Positions 15,115-23,578 of a DNA stretch of 64,000 nt are shown piece after piece. The notes under the pieces were generated by a model. That model saw only the letters and a list, made by a program, of their open reading frames with translations, did no database searches and was not told where the DNA came from. The translations under genes were made by a program, and so were the position numbers. Numbering within the stretch: position 1 is the stretch's first letter; every line of letters starts with the position of its first letter. The DNA comes from Marinimicrobium hydrolyticum (GTDB taxonomy: Bacteria > Pseudomonadota > Gammaproteobacteria > Pseudomonadales > Cellvibrionaceae), in the NCBI RefSeq assembly GCF_030848505.1, contig NZ_JAVDDU010000006.1, forward strand, positions 124,001 to 188,000, read 5' to 3'.

Positions 15115-15131
15115 AGCGGGCCAATGGCCCG
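15115..15131 (+). promoter_or_regulatory. Intercistronic hairpin before the SRAP gene
   Basis: GCGGGCC-aat-GGCCCGC is a perfect 7-bp stem with a 3-base loop, 23 bases before the GTG start at 15155. No T run follows, so a regulatory or mRNA-stability role is more likely than termination. Confidence 0.6.
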
Positions 15132-15154
15132 CGCAATCATTATGGGGGTGCGTT

Positions 15155-15733
15155 GTGTGTGGACGACTGAATGTAACCGACGACCCCTTGTGCCGCTGGG
15201 TCAGTGAAGAGCTGGGATTGGAATTCGCGGTACCGGATAACCAAGACCTTCGCCCTACACAGGCCGTGGGAACGATTGCTCAGCGCGAGAGCGGTCTTGC
15301 CCAGGTGGATACTCACTGGGGCATCAAGCCCGATTGGGCCAAGCGCATCATAATCAACGCTACCGTTGAGCGAGTGGCCACAGCCTGGACGTTCAAGTCC
15401 GCCTTTACCCATTCTCGATGCGTGGTCCCGTGCACGGGCTTTTATGAGTGGAAGCGGATCGATACCCAATCGACTCGCAAGCAAAAATATTTGTTCTCGC
15501 GTGTCGATGGCCGTCCTCTGTACATGGCCGGTCTACTGTTGGGGGTGGAGTCAACGCATCTGGTTACCCTGACGATGCCAGCCCCGGATCGGTTCGCTGA
15601 CATACACGACCGGTTTCCACTGTTTGTCGAGCCCCACCAGGTGGGGCAGTGGGTCAGTGGTACGCCGGAGGCGGCAGGCGCTCTTATGGGGGTGAAGGAT
15701 AGGGAAGACATTGTGCCCAGCCCGAGCGCTTGA
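15155..15733 (+). CDS. SRAP-domain (YedK/HMCES-like) protein
   Basis: This 192-residue protein starts at a GTG followed directly by the Cys codon that becomes the catalytic residue (MCGRLNVTDD). Conserved SRAP features are NATVERVATAW, CVVPCTGFYEWKRI and IHDRFPLFVE, the last equivalent to the HDRMP motif with the active-site His. The family forms a DNA-protein crosslink with abasic sites in single-stranded DNA, shielding them. Length is typical. At the end of an array of small leader-controlled genes on a conjugative element, it could protect incoming single-stranded DNA during transfer; that role is inferred from context. Confidence 0.9.
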   Translation: MCGRLNVTDDPLCRWVSEELGLEFAVPDNQDLRPTQAVGTIAQRESGLAQVDTHWGIKPDWAKRIIINATVERVATAWTFKSAFTHSRCVVPCTGFYEWKRIDTQSTRKQKYLFSRVDGRPLYMAGLLLGVESTHLVTLTMPAPDRFADIHDRFPLFVEPHQVGQWVSGTPEAAGALMGVKDREDIVPSPSA

Positions 15734-15850
15734 GCTGCTGGGCTGAGGCGGGCGCGTTAACAGTTCTTCGAATACGAGACATATTGGTTACGATGGCATT
15801 CGTGGCCAGTGATGATTGCTACCAAAATATTTTGCGTCCAGTTTTCACCG

Positions 15851-16834
15851 TCAACTGTTTGTCTTGTTACCAGGATTGATACGGGTCCGGTCTGGGGGTG
15901 TCCAGTCTTTAGCCACAACCCGAACACGCGCTACTTCCTCTTCAGACACTTCCGCGTACACACGTCCGGCTTTGCCAAATTGTTTTCGTCCGTAGTGATC
16001 ACCGCAAGTGCGGTCAGTGGCATGGCCATGCATTGCGGCGATGACGGCGCGGGGCAGTCCGGAGGCTTTGCCGTTGGCCATGGATTGATGGCGTGTGCTG
16101 TAGAGGGTGATACGGCGCTTCTTACGAGGCCAGAGCTTGCGGGCGGCGTACTGCATCTTCTTGCCAGCGTCGCGCTGGAAGAGAGGGAAGGAGCCATCGG
16201 CCACCTTGCGCTCAGTGTACCTCCAGTGGTTGATTAAAGCCTGGATCTCTTGGGGGGTAAGTCGGGAGCTGGTAAAGCGAAGGGTACGGGTCTCGCCGTG
16301 TGCGCGACCGTTTGTTGCCTTAGCATTCTGGATCACAATAATTATTTCGTCAACCGTTTGTGTTTTCGGGTCCGTAATAATTTCAACTTGACAACGGCTC
16401 CATTCAACGGGGCGCATTCCGGTGATAAGGCATGCCACAAAAAAATAATACGTCGCGACATTAATCTCACTTGCGCCGGGGGAGAGTAGGTATTTAGTCA
16501 GCGCTCCCAACTCCTCGTCAGTAACGGACTTTTTTTTGTGCGCGGAGGTGTGTTGTGCCTTGGAGCAGCCCTGTGTGCCCACGGCGCGTACGGATCCGCT
16601 CAGCTCAGCCTGACCCAGTTCATCCAGGTACCAGCCTAACGCGGCTCTCGTGCGCCTCCAGTACGCCGGAGAAACGCCATCCCGAAAGCCGTGGAGCCAC
16701 TGGAGGAGGGCATGGGGGTGTAGATCCCAGTCTTTGCCCGTCTCCCGGGTGTATCGTTCCAGCAGATTCATGGCCCTTTGCCGGTAATCGGTCTCAGTTT
16801 CTGTGGTGCGCGTGAAATTTGAGGTATCAAACAT
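15851..16834 (-). CDS. Tyrosine-type site-specific recombinase/integrase
   Basis: This 327-residue protein has an N-terminal SAM-like DNA-binding half and a C-terminal catalytic domain. Catalytic residues visible are R141 (LITGMRPVEW), K172 (QNAKATN), R248 (LYSTRHQ), H269 (AAMHGHA) and the nucleophile Y281 (GDHYG). The usual HxxR box reads YSTR, a known variant. The family integrates, excises or resolves DNA by strand exchange. It is transcribed toward the SRAP gene and away from the 500-bp non-coding region at 16835-17334, which could hold its recombination site. It could integrate the element or resolve multimers; the sequence does not decide. Confidence 0.9.
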   Translation of the reverse strand: MFDTSNFTRTTETETDYRQRAMNLLERYTRETGKDWDLHPHALLQWLHGFRDGVSPAYWRRTRAALGWYLDELGQAELSGSVRAVGTQGCSKAQHTSAHKKKSVTDEELGALTKYLLSPGASEINVATYYFFVACLITGMRPVEWSRCQVEIITDPKTQTVDEIIIVIQNAKATNGRAHGETRTLRFTSSRLTPQEIQALINHWRYTERKVADGSFPLFQRDAGKKMQYAARKLWPRKKRRITLYSTRHQSMANGKASGLPRAVIAAMHGHATDRTCGDHYGRKQFGKAGRVYAEVSEEEVARVRVVAKDWTPPDRTRINPGNKTNS

Positions 16835-16882
16835 TTTCCAGGTCCGCTATTTGTATTGTTCACTTTGCATTATGTATCCCCA

Positions 16883-16918
16883 CGTTTCTTGAAGTAAACC
16901 CCAAGCGTTTCTTGAAGT
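16883..16918. repeat. 13-bp direct repeat upstream of the integrase gene
   Basis: CGTTTCTTGAAGT occurs at 16883-16895 and 16906-16918, a 23-bp period or about two helical turns. It lies about 50-85 bases upstream of the integrase start. Spacing on one DNA face suggests binding sites for integrase arms or a repressor. Confidence 0.7.
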
Positions 16919-17272
16919 GCAAAAGGGCCATTTACGAGAGTACCCGCCTCACCTGAAAGGAAGCGCTTCAAGCCCGCCTTCAGGTTGCCTTTGTGCGACT
17001 TATAAGCACCGCGCCACCCGTGCCCTGTAGAGACCCCTTACGGCGATTGGATGGGAGCCGGCATCGAGTTTCGCCTCTTTTGAGACGCTTTGCTTGCAAT
17101 CTGTTTGGAGGTTACTTCGAAGCGCCGCAGCACACGCGACTTACAGCGATTAGCGGGAAAAACCGCGCGCTGTAGCGCCATTACAGTTCAGTGTTACTGC
17201 GATCCTGGATGGGACTGGCTTGGAAGCTTCGCTATTGGCGGGGCTTGCGGGGGCTGTGGCACATTTACCATT

Positions 17273-17301
17273 GGGTTATAATAGTGCTATCATCCTAACA
17301 T
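17273..17301 (+). promoter_or_regulatory. dotD operon promoter with conserved 29-bp block
   Basis: It contains -10 TATAAT (17277-17282) inside GGGTTATAATAG, followed by CTATCATCCTAACAT. The block matches the sequence upstream of dotA (28121-28149, minus strand) at 24 of 29 positions, all mismatches being transitions. There is no good -35 box at the normal distance, which suggests an activator. The dotD GTG is 34 bases downstream. Confidence 0.65.
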
Positions 17302-17334
17302 CAAAAATAACCACTGATTCGGACCCTTAGCCCT

Positions 17335-17826
17335 GTGAAAACCACCATTGCTCGCATCGCTGTAGTTTCCTGCGCCCTGTCTTTGGCCGCCTGTGCCACA
17401 AAGAAAGAGGCGGTGTTGATTGACGACGCTAATGACGCCCTGTTGGAGGAGTTGGTACACGCCACTCGGGACATGCAGCGTCAGTGGGGCGTAACGAGCC
17501 GGCTGACCAGCCTGAGTTTCGCCGAAGAGAAACAAACACTGGATGTCTCTCGACTGGAGCAGTCGATGCGCCGGGTCTATGCGTTTCCTGGAGGTTACCA
17601 GGGGAGCCTTGAAAACCTCATCTTCGAAGTGGCGCGATTGAGCGGCTATGACTATCTGGCACCGGCTGGGCGTAAACCAGTACGCGCCATACCCATCCGA
17701 TTCACAGAGGAATACCGATACCTCGCCGAATATGTCTACGACGCCGGCATACAGGCCGGCAGTCGCGCCACGGTGGTCCTGGACATGAAGAACCACACCC
17801 TGCAAGTGATCTACCAGGGATTTTAG
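17335..17826 (+). CDS. dotD: DotD-family type IVB secretion lipoprotein
   Basis: This 163-residue protein from a GTG start has a lipoprotein signal ending at LSLAAC (Cys20). The mature part ends with AGSRATVVLDMKNHTLQVIY, and the overall layout (short helix region, then a secretin-N1-like domain) matches DotD/TraH. In Dot/Icm and I-type conjugation systems DotD is an outer-membrane lipoprotein that, with DotC, places the DotH ring. It is first in the plus-strand operon dotD-dotC-dotB-icmT. The ribosome site is poor. DotH itself is not in the window. Confidence 0.8.
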   Translation: MKTTIARIAVVSCALSLAACATKKEAVLIDDANDALLEELVHATRDMQRQWGVTSRLTSLSFAEEKQTLDVSRLEQSMRRVYAFPGGYQGSLENLIFEVARLSGYDYLAPAGRKPVRAIPIRFTEEYRYLAEYVYDAGIQAGSRATVVLDMKNHTLQVIYQGF

Positions 17827-17875
17827 CCGTGTTTGTAGATTCTCTGGTTAATCTCGATCTGAGCGGGGGCATTCA

Positions 17876-18700
17876 GTGAGACTCCCTACGATCTTTCTGA
17901 GTCTGCTCATGGTCGGGTGCACCTCGTTTGAGACTAAGCGCACGGGCGATGATCAAGGGCGAATCGTCGAGCTGGAACAGCTGCTGGATATGAGCATTCG
18001 TTCCCTGGATGACGAGCTTGAGCGCGAGCGCGTGGAAAGCGGCAAGATAAACGCCGTGCGCCAGGTGGGCATGGCTGCCGGTATCCATAGGGGCCGCAAG
18101 TGGCGCCAAGAGCAAATCAACGATTGGCTGGAAGATCTGAACGAAGTGCTGGCCGTGACCTGGAACTTCGAGCAGGTGCTCATTGACGGCATTTACCTAC
18201 CACCGAGAGTCGATACGATAGAGGGCCACGTCGAGCAGATGGATGATGGCGGTCTTCGCTTTATTCGGCAGGGATTCCGTTTGGCGTCTCGGCCCCACCT
18301 GGTGGCAACCCCGCCGTCCTATCTCAATTACCTGTATCAGGTACCCGATCCCATCGAGCCGGTAAACCGACTCGGACTGCCCGAGCGCGACACGCCAGAA
18401 ATAGCCGCGTGGCGCGAGGCGGTCATCGAGGGATGGAAAATTGGTATGGAGCAAGCCGATCAGGAGTTTAGGGCTGACCTGGCGCTGCTGCGCCGCGACT
18501 TTGGCGGCATGTTGCGCTACATAGATCTGGTGGCCAGAGGGCTGATTACCATGCCCAGGCTCAGTAGTGAGGACTTTGGGATCATTATCTCGGCCGACGG
18601 CCAGGTGCTGAATATTGGCGATGAGGTCATCCGTATTGAGCTGCCGCCGTCTTTCCAGCACCACGAGCTGTGGCAGATGCGCGAGGATGATCTTCGATGA
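17876..18700 (+). CDS. dotC: DotC-family type IVB secretion lipoprotein
   Basis: This 274-residue protein from a GTG start (GGGGG upstream) carries a lipobox LLMVGC with Cys15. The mature protein contains IYLPPRVDTIEGHVEQ and LNYLYQVPDPIEPVNRLGLP, then AWREAVIEGWKIGMEQAD, features typical of DotC/TraI. DotC is an outer-membrane lipoprotein that partners DotD in assembling the type IVB channel. The stop overlaps the dotB start by 4 bases, implying translational coupling. Confidence 0.85.
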   Translation: MRLPTIFLSLLMVGCTSFETKRTGDDQGRIVELEQLLDMSIRSLDDELERERVESGKINAVRQVGMAAGIHRGRKWRQEQINDWLEDLNEVLAVTWNFEQVLIDGIYLPPRVDTIEGHVEQMDDGGLRFIRQGFRLASRPHLVATPPSYLNYLYQVPDPIEPVNRLGLPERDTPEIAAWREAVIEGWKIGMEQADQEFRADLALLRRDFGGMLRYIDLVARGLITMPRLSSEDFGIIISADGQVLNIGDEVIRIELPPSFQHHELWQMREDDLR

Positions 18701-19881
18701 ATACGCATGACGATATCCCTCTGATCAACATACCGCCCAACGCGAAGCTGAGTGATTTCGACAAACTGTTATTTATCGGTCTGCACTCGAAAGTCAGTGA
18801 CATTTTTATGCAGCCCGACCGTCCAGTCACGGTGCGTTACCGTCAGAGACTCATTCGCGCGTCGAAAAACCCTGTGTCCATGGAAACCATGAAGGCACTT
18901 ATTAACGCCATGGTCTCGACCACCCAAGCAGCGGCGATTGATGCTGGAGAGCCCCAAAGCTGGAGTCACAACATCCAGATTGATGGGGAGAAGGGGTTGG
19001 GGGAGCACACCAAAAGTTTACGGTTCCGTTGCAACAGCAAGAGCGTGCAAACGTACCGCAGTGCCGAGAACCGGGCGATTGTCATGCGCCCAACGCCGCA
19101 GCTGCCCATGAAGCTGGAGTCATTGAACCTGCCGCCGGGGCTCACTGAGGCCTTGTTCCCAGAGTCGGGCATTGTGCTTTTCAGCGGTCCAACGGGATCG
19201 GGTAAAACGACAACGCTGGCCGCCACGTTGCGCGAGCAGTGCTACGACCCTGACGGCAAAGTGATTGTGACGGTCGAAGAACCGGTGGAGTACAACCTGC
19301 ACGCGCTCCCTGATGTGACGGCGTTTATCACCCACTGCGAGGTCGGGCGCAATGTCGCCGACTTCAATCTCGCCATGCGCGCCGCGCTGCGGGAAAACCC
19401 CGACGTGATTATGACCGGTGAGATGCGCGATGAAGAATCCATGCTCATGGCCATTGAGGCCTCGCAGACCGGTCATACCGTCTACTCGACACTCCACACC
19501 AACTCAGTGACCAGTGTATTCGTCCGGGTTTCTCAGAAGATGCCACCGGATCGGGCCGAATCGGTGGTGGCCACCTTCATTGAAGCGAGTCGGACTTTTG
19601 TCTACCAGCGTCTATTCCCAAGCAATAAAGGGGGAGTCGTGGCTGTGGTTGAGTGGGTAAGCCTGAGTGTGATGGATCGGATCGCGCTGCTAACGGCGCT
19701 ATCGGATGGCGGTATATCGGCTGTAACCCGAAAAATGAACGAGATTATGGATCACAGCGGCCTTTGGTATAAGGATTCGGCGCGAGCCGCGTACGAGAGC
19801 GGCCACCTGTCCTCGACGGCCTACGAGTCCATAGTCCGTACCCACGAACTTGAAACTAAGTTGGAGCACGCGGATGGCTGA
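18697..19881 (+). CDS. dotB: DotB-family type IVB secretion ATPase
   Basis: This 394-residue PilT/VirB11-type hexameric ATPase has Walker A SGPTGSGKTT near residues 164-173, the Asp box with VTVEEPVEYNL, and Walker B around DVIMTGEMRDEES (about 236-248). A His box, SQTGHTVYSTLHTNS, is also present. DotB/TraJ powers substrate transfer at the cytoplasmic face of the inner membrane. It overlaps dotC by 4 bases and icmT by 8 bases. Length is normal for the family. Confidence 0.95.
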   Translation: MNTHDDIPLINIPPNAKLSDFDKLLFIGLHSKVSDIFMQPDRPVTVRYRQRLIRASKNPVSMETMKALINAMVSTTQAAAIDAGEPQSWSHNIQIDGEKGLGEHTKSLRFRCNSKSVQTYRSAENRAIVMRPTPQLPMKLESLNLPPGLTEALFPESGIVLFSGPTGSGKTTTLAATLREQCYDPDGKVIVTVEEPVEYNLHALPDVTAFITHCEVGRNVADFNLAMRAALRENPDVIMTGEMRDEESMLMAIEASQTGHTVYSTLHTNSVTSVFVRVSQKMPPDRAESVVATFIEASRTFVYQRLFPSNKGGVVAVVEWVSLSVMDRIALLTALSDGGISAVTRKMNEIMDHSGLWYKDSARAAYESGHLSSTAYESIVRTHELETKLEHADG

Positions 19882-20185
19882 TGAAGCGGATGACTTTCTT
19901 AAATCGCATTGGCCCAGCGGCATGGTCTGGCATTACACCATAATGTATCCCACATTCTTTGGGGTTAATGCGGAGATCCTGTTTTTGTACATGTCGCTGA
20001 TGTACATCAAGAGCTGGACGTATTTTAAGGTGCTGCTGGTGTTTACGGCGCTACTGCTCATCGCCAAGTTTTTTGGTTACTCCTTGGCGGGGTTGTTTCG
20101 TCGGTGGAACCGGTGGCGAGTGGGGGGGCATCGAGCAATCTACTCGCACTCGGCCACCCGAGCACGGTTTTTTAGAGGCGTATAA
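19874..20185 (+). CDS. icmT: IcmT/TraK-like inner-membrane protein
   Basis: This 103-residue protein starts at the ATG at 19874, with GGAG upstream and an 8-base overlap with dotB. It has a short N-terminal region with YPTFFGVNAEILFLYM and two closely spaced membrane segments (about 28-50 and 52-75), then a basic tail RRWNRWRVGGHR. The order after dotB, the size and the pattern of an aromatic/NAE motif before two helices match IcmT of Dot/Icm and TraK of I-type plasmids. Similarity is weak in detail, so the call leans partly on position. Confidence 0.65.
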   Translation: MADEADDFLKSHWPSGMVWHYTIMYPTFFGVNAEILFLYMSLMYIKSWTYFKVLLVFTALLLIAKFFGYSLAGLFRRWNRWRVGGHRAIYSHSATRARFFRGV

Positions 20186-20189
20186 CACC

Positions 20190-20963
20190 ATGACCGATTT
20201 TCTGACCTTGTACGCCCACGGGCAAAATCCGGAGATGGACATGCAGATTCCGGAGCCCCAAACGTGGGCGCTTTGGCCCAGCCGGGGGGTAATCGTTGTT
20301 GGTGGTGAGAGTCTGCTGGGTGATGCACAGCTGGCGTATCTGGCGGCAAACCACCGCGGCCAAGACCTACTGGGGATCGATAACAACTTGGTGCTGCATC
20401 GGTTGGTCAATGGACGCGCCTCTCCCCTAGTGGCCTGTGAAAATTTGATGGAGCTCGCCGAGTGTTTGGCGGTGCTGGAGCCAAATGCCGTTTTTATCCC
20501 GGCGCCTGCGCTGCGAGGCTCGATGGTGAGCCTGATCAAGGCGTTGATGCCGCTGCCTTTTGCGCTGTATCTCGGCGTGGACTCCCGTTCTATGGCTGAG
20601 TGGATCGGCCAGTATGGATCGGATTTGACGGCGGACGTGTTGGCCGAATTGAGCGTTGTGGCTCACCAGATTTACATGCACAGAAACACCACTCTGGCAG
20701 AGCCTAGGGTAGAGCGCATTTCGGAGTTTTTGCCGGTTCACGGAGATACGCAAGAGCGGCTAAGCACCTGTATTCACCGCATGAGCCCGTTGGCTCGCGA
20801 GGCGGCCATTGAGCGGCTGCTCACTGAGCGCGGCCAGACGTATGAGAAATCCGCAGTGCCCCTGGCTAGAAATGGGGTGGTTGATGTAAGCGCGTTGCGC
20901 AGGAAGGTTCAGGCCTTCTCCTTGTCCGAGCCTAGCCAGTCGGCTGGGGTAATGAATTTCTAA
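20190..20963 (+). CDS. Unrecognised 257-residue protein of the dot operon
   Basis: The start at 20190 was chosen because GAGGCG lies about 10 bases upstream. The protein has an alpha/beta appearance, with GVIVVGGESLLGDAQLAYLA and ALYLGVDSRSMAEWIGQYG, and no signal peptide or membrane helix. I recognise no family. It lies 4 bases after icmT and 16 bases before the ParM-like gene, so it is part of the transfer operon and likely cytosolic. A link to either the ATPase or the actin-like protein is plausible only by position. Confidence 0.7.
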   Translation: MTDFLTLYAHGQNPEMDMQIPEPQTWALWPSRGVIVVGGESLLGDAQLAYLAANHRGQDLLGIDNNLVLHRLVNGRASPLVACENLMELAECLAVLEPNAVFIPAPALRGSMVSLIKALMPLPFALYLGVDSRSMAEWIGQYGSDLTADVLAELSVVAHQIYMHRNTTLAEPRVERISEFLPVHGDTQERLSTCIHRMSPLAREAAIERLLTERGQTYEKSAVPLARNGVVDVSALRRKVQAFSLSEPSQSAGVMNF

Positions 20964-20979
20964 CCCGAGGTTTACTACT

Positions 20980-22167
20980 ATGAGTTATTTCAAACAAATC
21001 GAGATGTCCCGCTACCTGGCCGATCTTTCCAAGCAATTTGGCTCCGAACTGCCGCTACCACTGGTGGCCAACGACGATGGCTACGATCAGCAAAATTTGG
21101 CGTACTGGATGATCAAAGATGGTGAGCTGACCATCGGTGAAGACAAAATTAAAAGTCGCGCGAAACGCGGCCGTCAGGCCTCGGCCTTGGATATGGGCGC
21201 GAGCGGTCTTTTCTCCAGTGAAGGTGTTGATTACACGGTCAGTGAAAGCCTGGACTACGAAGACACTCGCAGCGACGAGTACCCCAAGACCATTCTCAAT
21301 CGCATTCTGGTCCATGCCGGGCTGAACAGCATCGGTTTGTCTGACGCGACACCTGTCGCCGTAGTCACGGGCCTACCGTTGAAGGAATACGCACCGCGCA
21401 TGGGCGAGATCAACACAAGCCTGATCGACGACAAAGCTAAAAACATGATGCAGCCCGTCACCGTCGGCTCTGCGCGCCAACCGAGCGCGCGGGTCTGCTT
21501 CCATGGCACCTACCCGGAAGCCATTGCGGGTATTGCGGACTATCTGATTGATAACAAAGGCCAGCTGCGCGAAGGCTTGGATCCAGCGGCCGTGCGTATG
21601 GCTTTGGATATCGGCGGTAAAACAACCGATATGGCGGTCATCATCAATGGGCGGGATGGTATGCAAATCGCCGCGATGCAGACCATCGATATGGGCGTGA
21701 GTAACATCCGCGATATTCTTTCCGGTCTCGTGGAAGACCGCGTGGGATTCCGTCTCGATCAGATCCTGCGCGACCAGGCGCTGAATGAGCGAATTGTAGA
21801 GGCGTTCGATGAGAGTCACGATGTGGCCGACCTCTGGGAGCAGGCGGTCACCGAAGTGTTCAGCCAAATCTTTGCCGAGGCTGACAAAATGCGTCGTAAA
21901 CACCCATCCATCAAAGAGTTGGTGTGCTTTGGTGGTGGTGCGGCTCTGGGCGAGGAAGTGATTCGAGCGAAATTCCCAAGCGTTAAAATGGTGGAAAACC
22001 CCGATGGGGCAAATGCGCGCGGGTTCTTAAAATTCGCCACCACGACTGAACTCGAACAGATCCTGGCCAAAGTGCTCGCGTATTTTGAAGAGCACAACCT
22101 GGCAGCGCCGAAAGCCGTCGAAGTGTCGGGCACTGAGGATGCGCCCGCTCAAGAGGCAGAGGCCTAA
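20980..22167 (+). CDS. parM: ParM/StbA-like actin-fold ATPase
   Basis: This 395-residue protein has actin-family nucleotide motifs: phosphate 1 ANDDGYDQQN (31-39), a VVTGLPL segment, phosphate 2 ALDIGGKTTDMAV (from about 207), and an adenosine motif with FGGGAALG (about 317-324) followed by NPDGANARGFLKF. ParM/StbA proteins polymerise to segregate plasmid copies. A GAGG ribosome site precedes the ATG. It is embedded in the dot operon between a hypothetical gene and a proline-rich gene that may be its adaptor. A role in partition or in transfer is possible. Confidence 0.85.
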   Translation: MSYFKQIEMSRYLADLSKQFGSELPLPLVANDDGYDQQNLAYWMIKDGELTIGEDKIKSRAKRGRQASALDMGASGLFSSEGVDYTVSESLDYEDTRSDEYPKTILNRILVHAGLNSIGLSDATPVAVVTGLPLKEYAPRMGEINTSLIDDKAKNMMQPVTVGSARQPSARVCFHGTYPEAIAGIADYLIDNKGQLREGLDPAAVRMALDIGGKTTDMAVIINGRDGMQIAAMQTIDMGVSNIRDILSGLVEDRVGFRLDQILRDQALNERIVEAFDESHDVADLWEQAVTEVFSQIFAEADKMRRKHPSIKELVCFGGGAALGEEVIRAKFPSVKMVENPDGANARGFLKFATTTELEQILAKVLAYFEEHNLAAPKAVEVSGTEDAPAQEAEA

Positions 22168-22197
22168 GCACAGTCACATACGTCTGAGGAAAAGCGC

Positions 22198-22701
22198 ATG
22201 TCGTCTTATCTTTACTTGGGGCAGGTCAAGCGAGGCATCGATCGTGGTGTCTTGCTCAACCAGGCACTGAGCCGGGTGCATGAGGCACCGAATAAGGACC
22301 GCAAGGGCAAGGTGCTTGAGGGTCTGGAAGTGGCGGAGGTGGTGACCATCATGGGGCTGACCGATGCGGTGAAGAGTTTGTTTTTGCTCAATCGTGAACT
22401 CTACGAGCAAGACACGGAACAAGGTAAGGCGGCGATTCGTCGCGGACTGTACGAGCTTCTGAGCCAGCAACTGCAAAGGGCAGGGCACACGGTGGCAGCG
22501 ACAGCCCCAATCGCACCACAAGCGCCTGTGGAGCGATCAGTGCCGCCAAGTGAGCCCTTGGCCCGGCCGGTAGCGCCATCGCCGCAGCCACCGCCGGAGG
22601 CGGCACCGGCGTCGCCTGCTCGGGCGGCACCCGCGCCTACACCCGAAAAAGCGCCGACAGGTGGTAAATCGCCACTGAGTGGATTGATGACACTGCGATA
22701 A
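22198..22701 (+). CDS. Proline-rich protein, candidate partner of the ParM-like protein
   Basis: This 167-residue protein has a helical N-terminal half (residues 1-100, with LEGLEVAEVVTIMGLTDAVK). A Pro/Ala-rich tail (about 100-155) ends in SPLSGLMTLR. It starts 30 bases after parM with GAGGAA upstream. Plasmid partition operons normally carry a DNA-binding adaptor (ParR/StbB) right after parM; position and size fit, but no ribbon-helix-helix is obvious. Called as a candidate only. Confidence 0.55.
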   Translation: MSSYLYLGQVKRGIDRGVLLNQALSRVHEAPNKDRKGKVLEGLEVAEVVTIMGLTDAVKSLFLLNRELYEQDTEQGKAAIRRGLYELLSQQLQRAGHTVAATAPIAPQAPVERSVPPSEPLARPVAPSPQPPPEAAPASPARAAPAPTPEKAPTGGKSPLSGLMTLR

Positions 22702-22731
22702 ATTCTTAACTGGACGATCGGACACCTCACA

Positions 22732-23517
22732 ATGAAAGTACAAGTAATTGCAGGCTTATTGGCCGTAGCGGGCGCGCTGCCCGCCCATGGTGCGATCCAG
22801 GTGGTCTACGGTGACAACCCACAAGACGAGCTGGATACAGAGAATGTTGTTGAGTTACGCAACGTCTATGAAGACTCCCTGGCGGAGCTGGAGGCGCTGC
22901 GCCGCCAGCGCGAGGCGGAGATGGTGGCCGCACATCACGAAAAGCTCGAACAGGAACGTGCCCGAGCCGCTGAGGCACTGGCACAGAAGCAAGCCGCACT
23001 CGAAGAGCTGCAGCGCGAACAGCGCGAGCGCGAGGAAGCTGAGGAGCGGGAGCGGCGGAGCCGGGACGACCGCCAGCGCTTGAGCGAAGAGTACAACTTG
23101 GCCGTAGACCATACGGTGAAAGTGGTTAACCACCAGGGCACGATGCCCGAATTGTTACCCGCTATCGCCTCAGAAGGCTTCGATGCACCACTGGTGGCCG
23201 CGTTTGATGCGATCGTACCGCTCGACTGGCAAGTCTATGTGCACCAGGACTTAAACGATCAGCGTGAGGTCAGCTGGCAATCCGACGATCAAAACTGGGT
23301 CACCACCTTGTACCAAATCGGCGTGCGCTACGACTACTCCTATGACGTTAACTGGGAAGAGCAGTGGGTTTTGGTCAATCGCAGCGATCTGCGCCTGGGC
23401 TTGAGCGAATCAGATCGGCCGATCATTGAGGTCATGGGCCACGAGGTGGCACCGGGCACTGAAGGTTACATGCTGATTGATGGCAAGATCATCCAGGTTC
23501 GCAGCACCAACCGTTAA
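22732..23517 (+). CDS. Periplasmic coiled-coil protein with TcpQ/PilL-like C-terminal domain
   Basis: This 261-residue protein has a signal peptide (residues 1-20, ending ALPAHGA). A long Glu/Arg/Ala coiled coil follows (about 40-125, with REQREREEAEERERRS). The C-terminal domain includes VPLDWQVYVHQDLNDQREVS and then a beta-rich end with IIQVRSTNR. The W-x-V-y pattern resembles the TcpQ/PilL C-terminal domain of pilus and type IVB systems, which sits in the periplasm near a secretin. It is the last gene of the operon, with a strong terminator 35 bases later. Call by pattern, not by search. Confidence 0.6.
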   Translation: MKVQVIAGLLAVAGALPAHGAIQVVYGDNPQDELDTENVVELRNVYEDSLAELEALRRQREAEMVAAHHEKLEQERARAAEALAQKQAALEELQREQREREEAEERERRSRDDRQRLSEEYNLAVDHTVKVVNHQGTMPELLPAIASEGFDAPLVAAFDAIVPLDWQVYVHQDLNDQREVSWQSDDQNWVTTLYQIGVRYDYSYDVNWEEQWVLVNRSDLRLGLSESDRPIIEVMGHEVAPGTEGYMLIDGKIIQVRSTNR

Positions 23518-23552
23518 CACCCCCAAAGATTACATAGTCCGACCGACCCTTT

Positions 23553-23578
23553 GGCGCTCTTCGGAGCGCCTTTTTTTT
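23553..23578 (+). terminator. Rho-independent terminator of the dotD-to-23517 operon
   Basis: GGCGCTC-ttcg-GAGCGCC is a perfect 7-bp stem with a UUCG-type loop and eight T residues. It lies 36 bases after the last stop of the operon. Confidence 0.95.

Larger units (their letters stand above)
16835..17334. other. Non-coding region between integrase and dot operon
   Basis: No gene is supported here. Features seen are the 13-bp direct repeat at 16883-16918, a hairpin GCGG-gaaaaa-CCGC at 17153-17166 immediately followed by GCGCT-gt-AGCGC at 17167-17178, and the dotD promoter at 17273-17301. The region lies between divergent units and is a reasonable place for a recombination site, oriT or replication-control sequences, none of which I can identify firmly. 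Confidence 0.5.

Noticed and set aside
15809-16815. Plus-strand frames opposite the integrase gene
   Set aside because: The integrase frame has all catalytic residues; the opposite frames are shadows.
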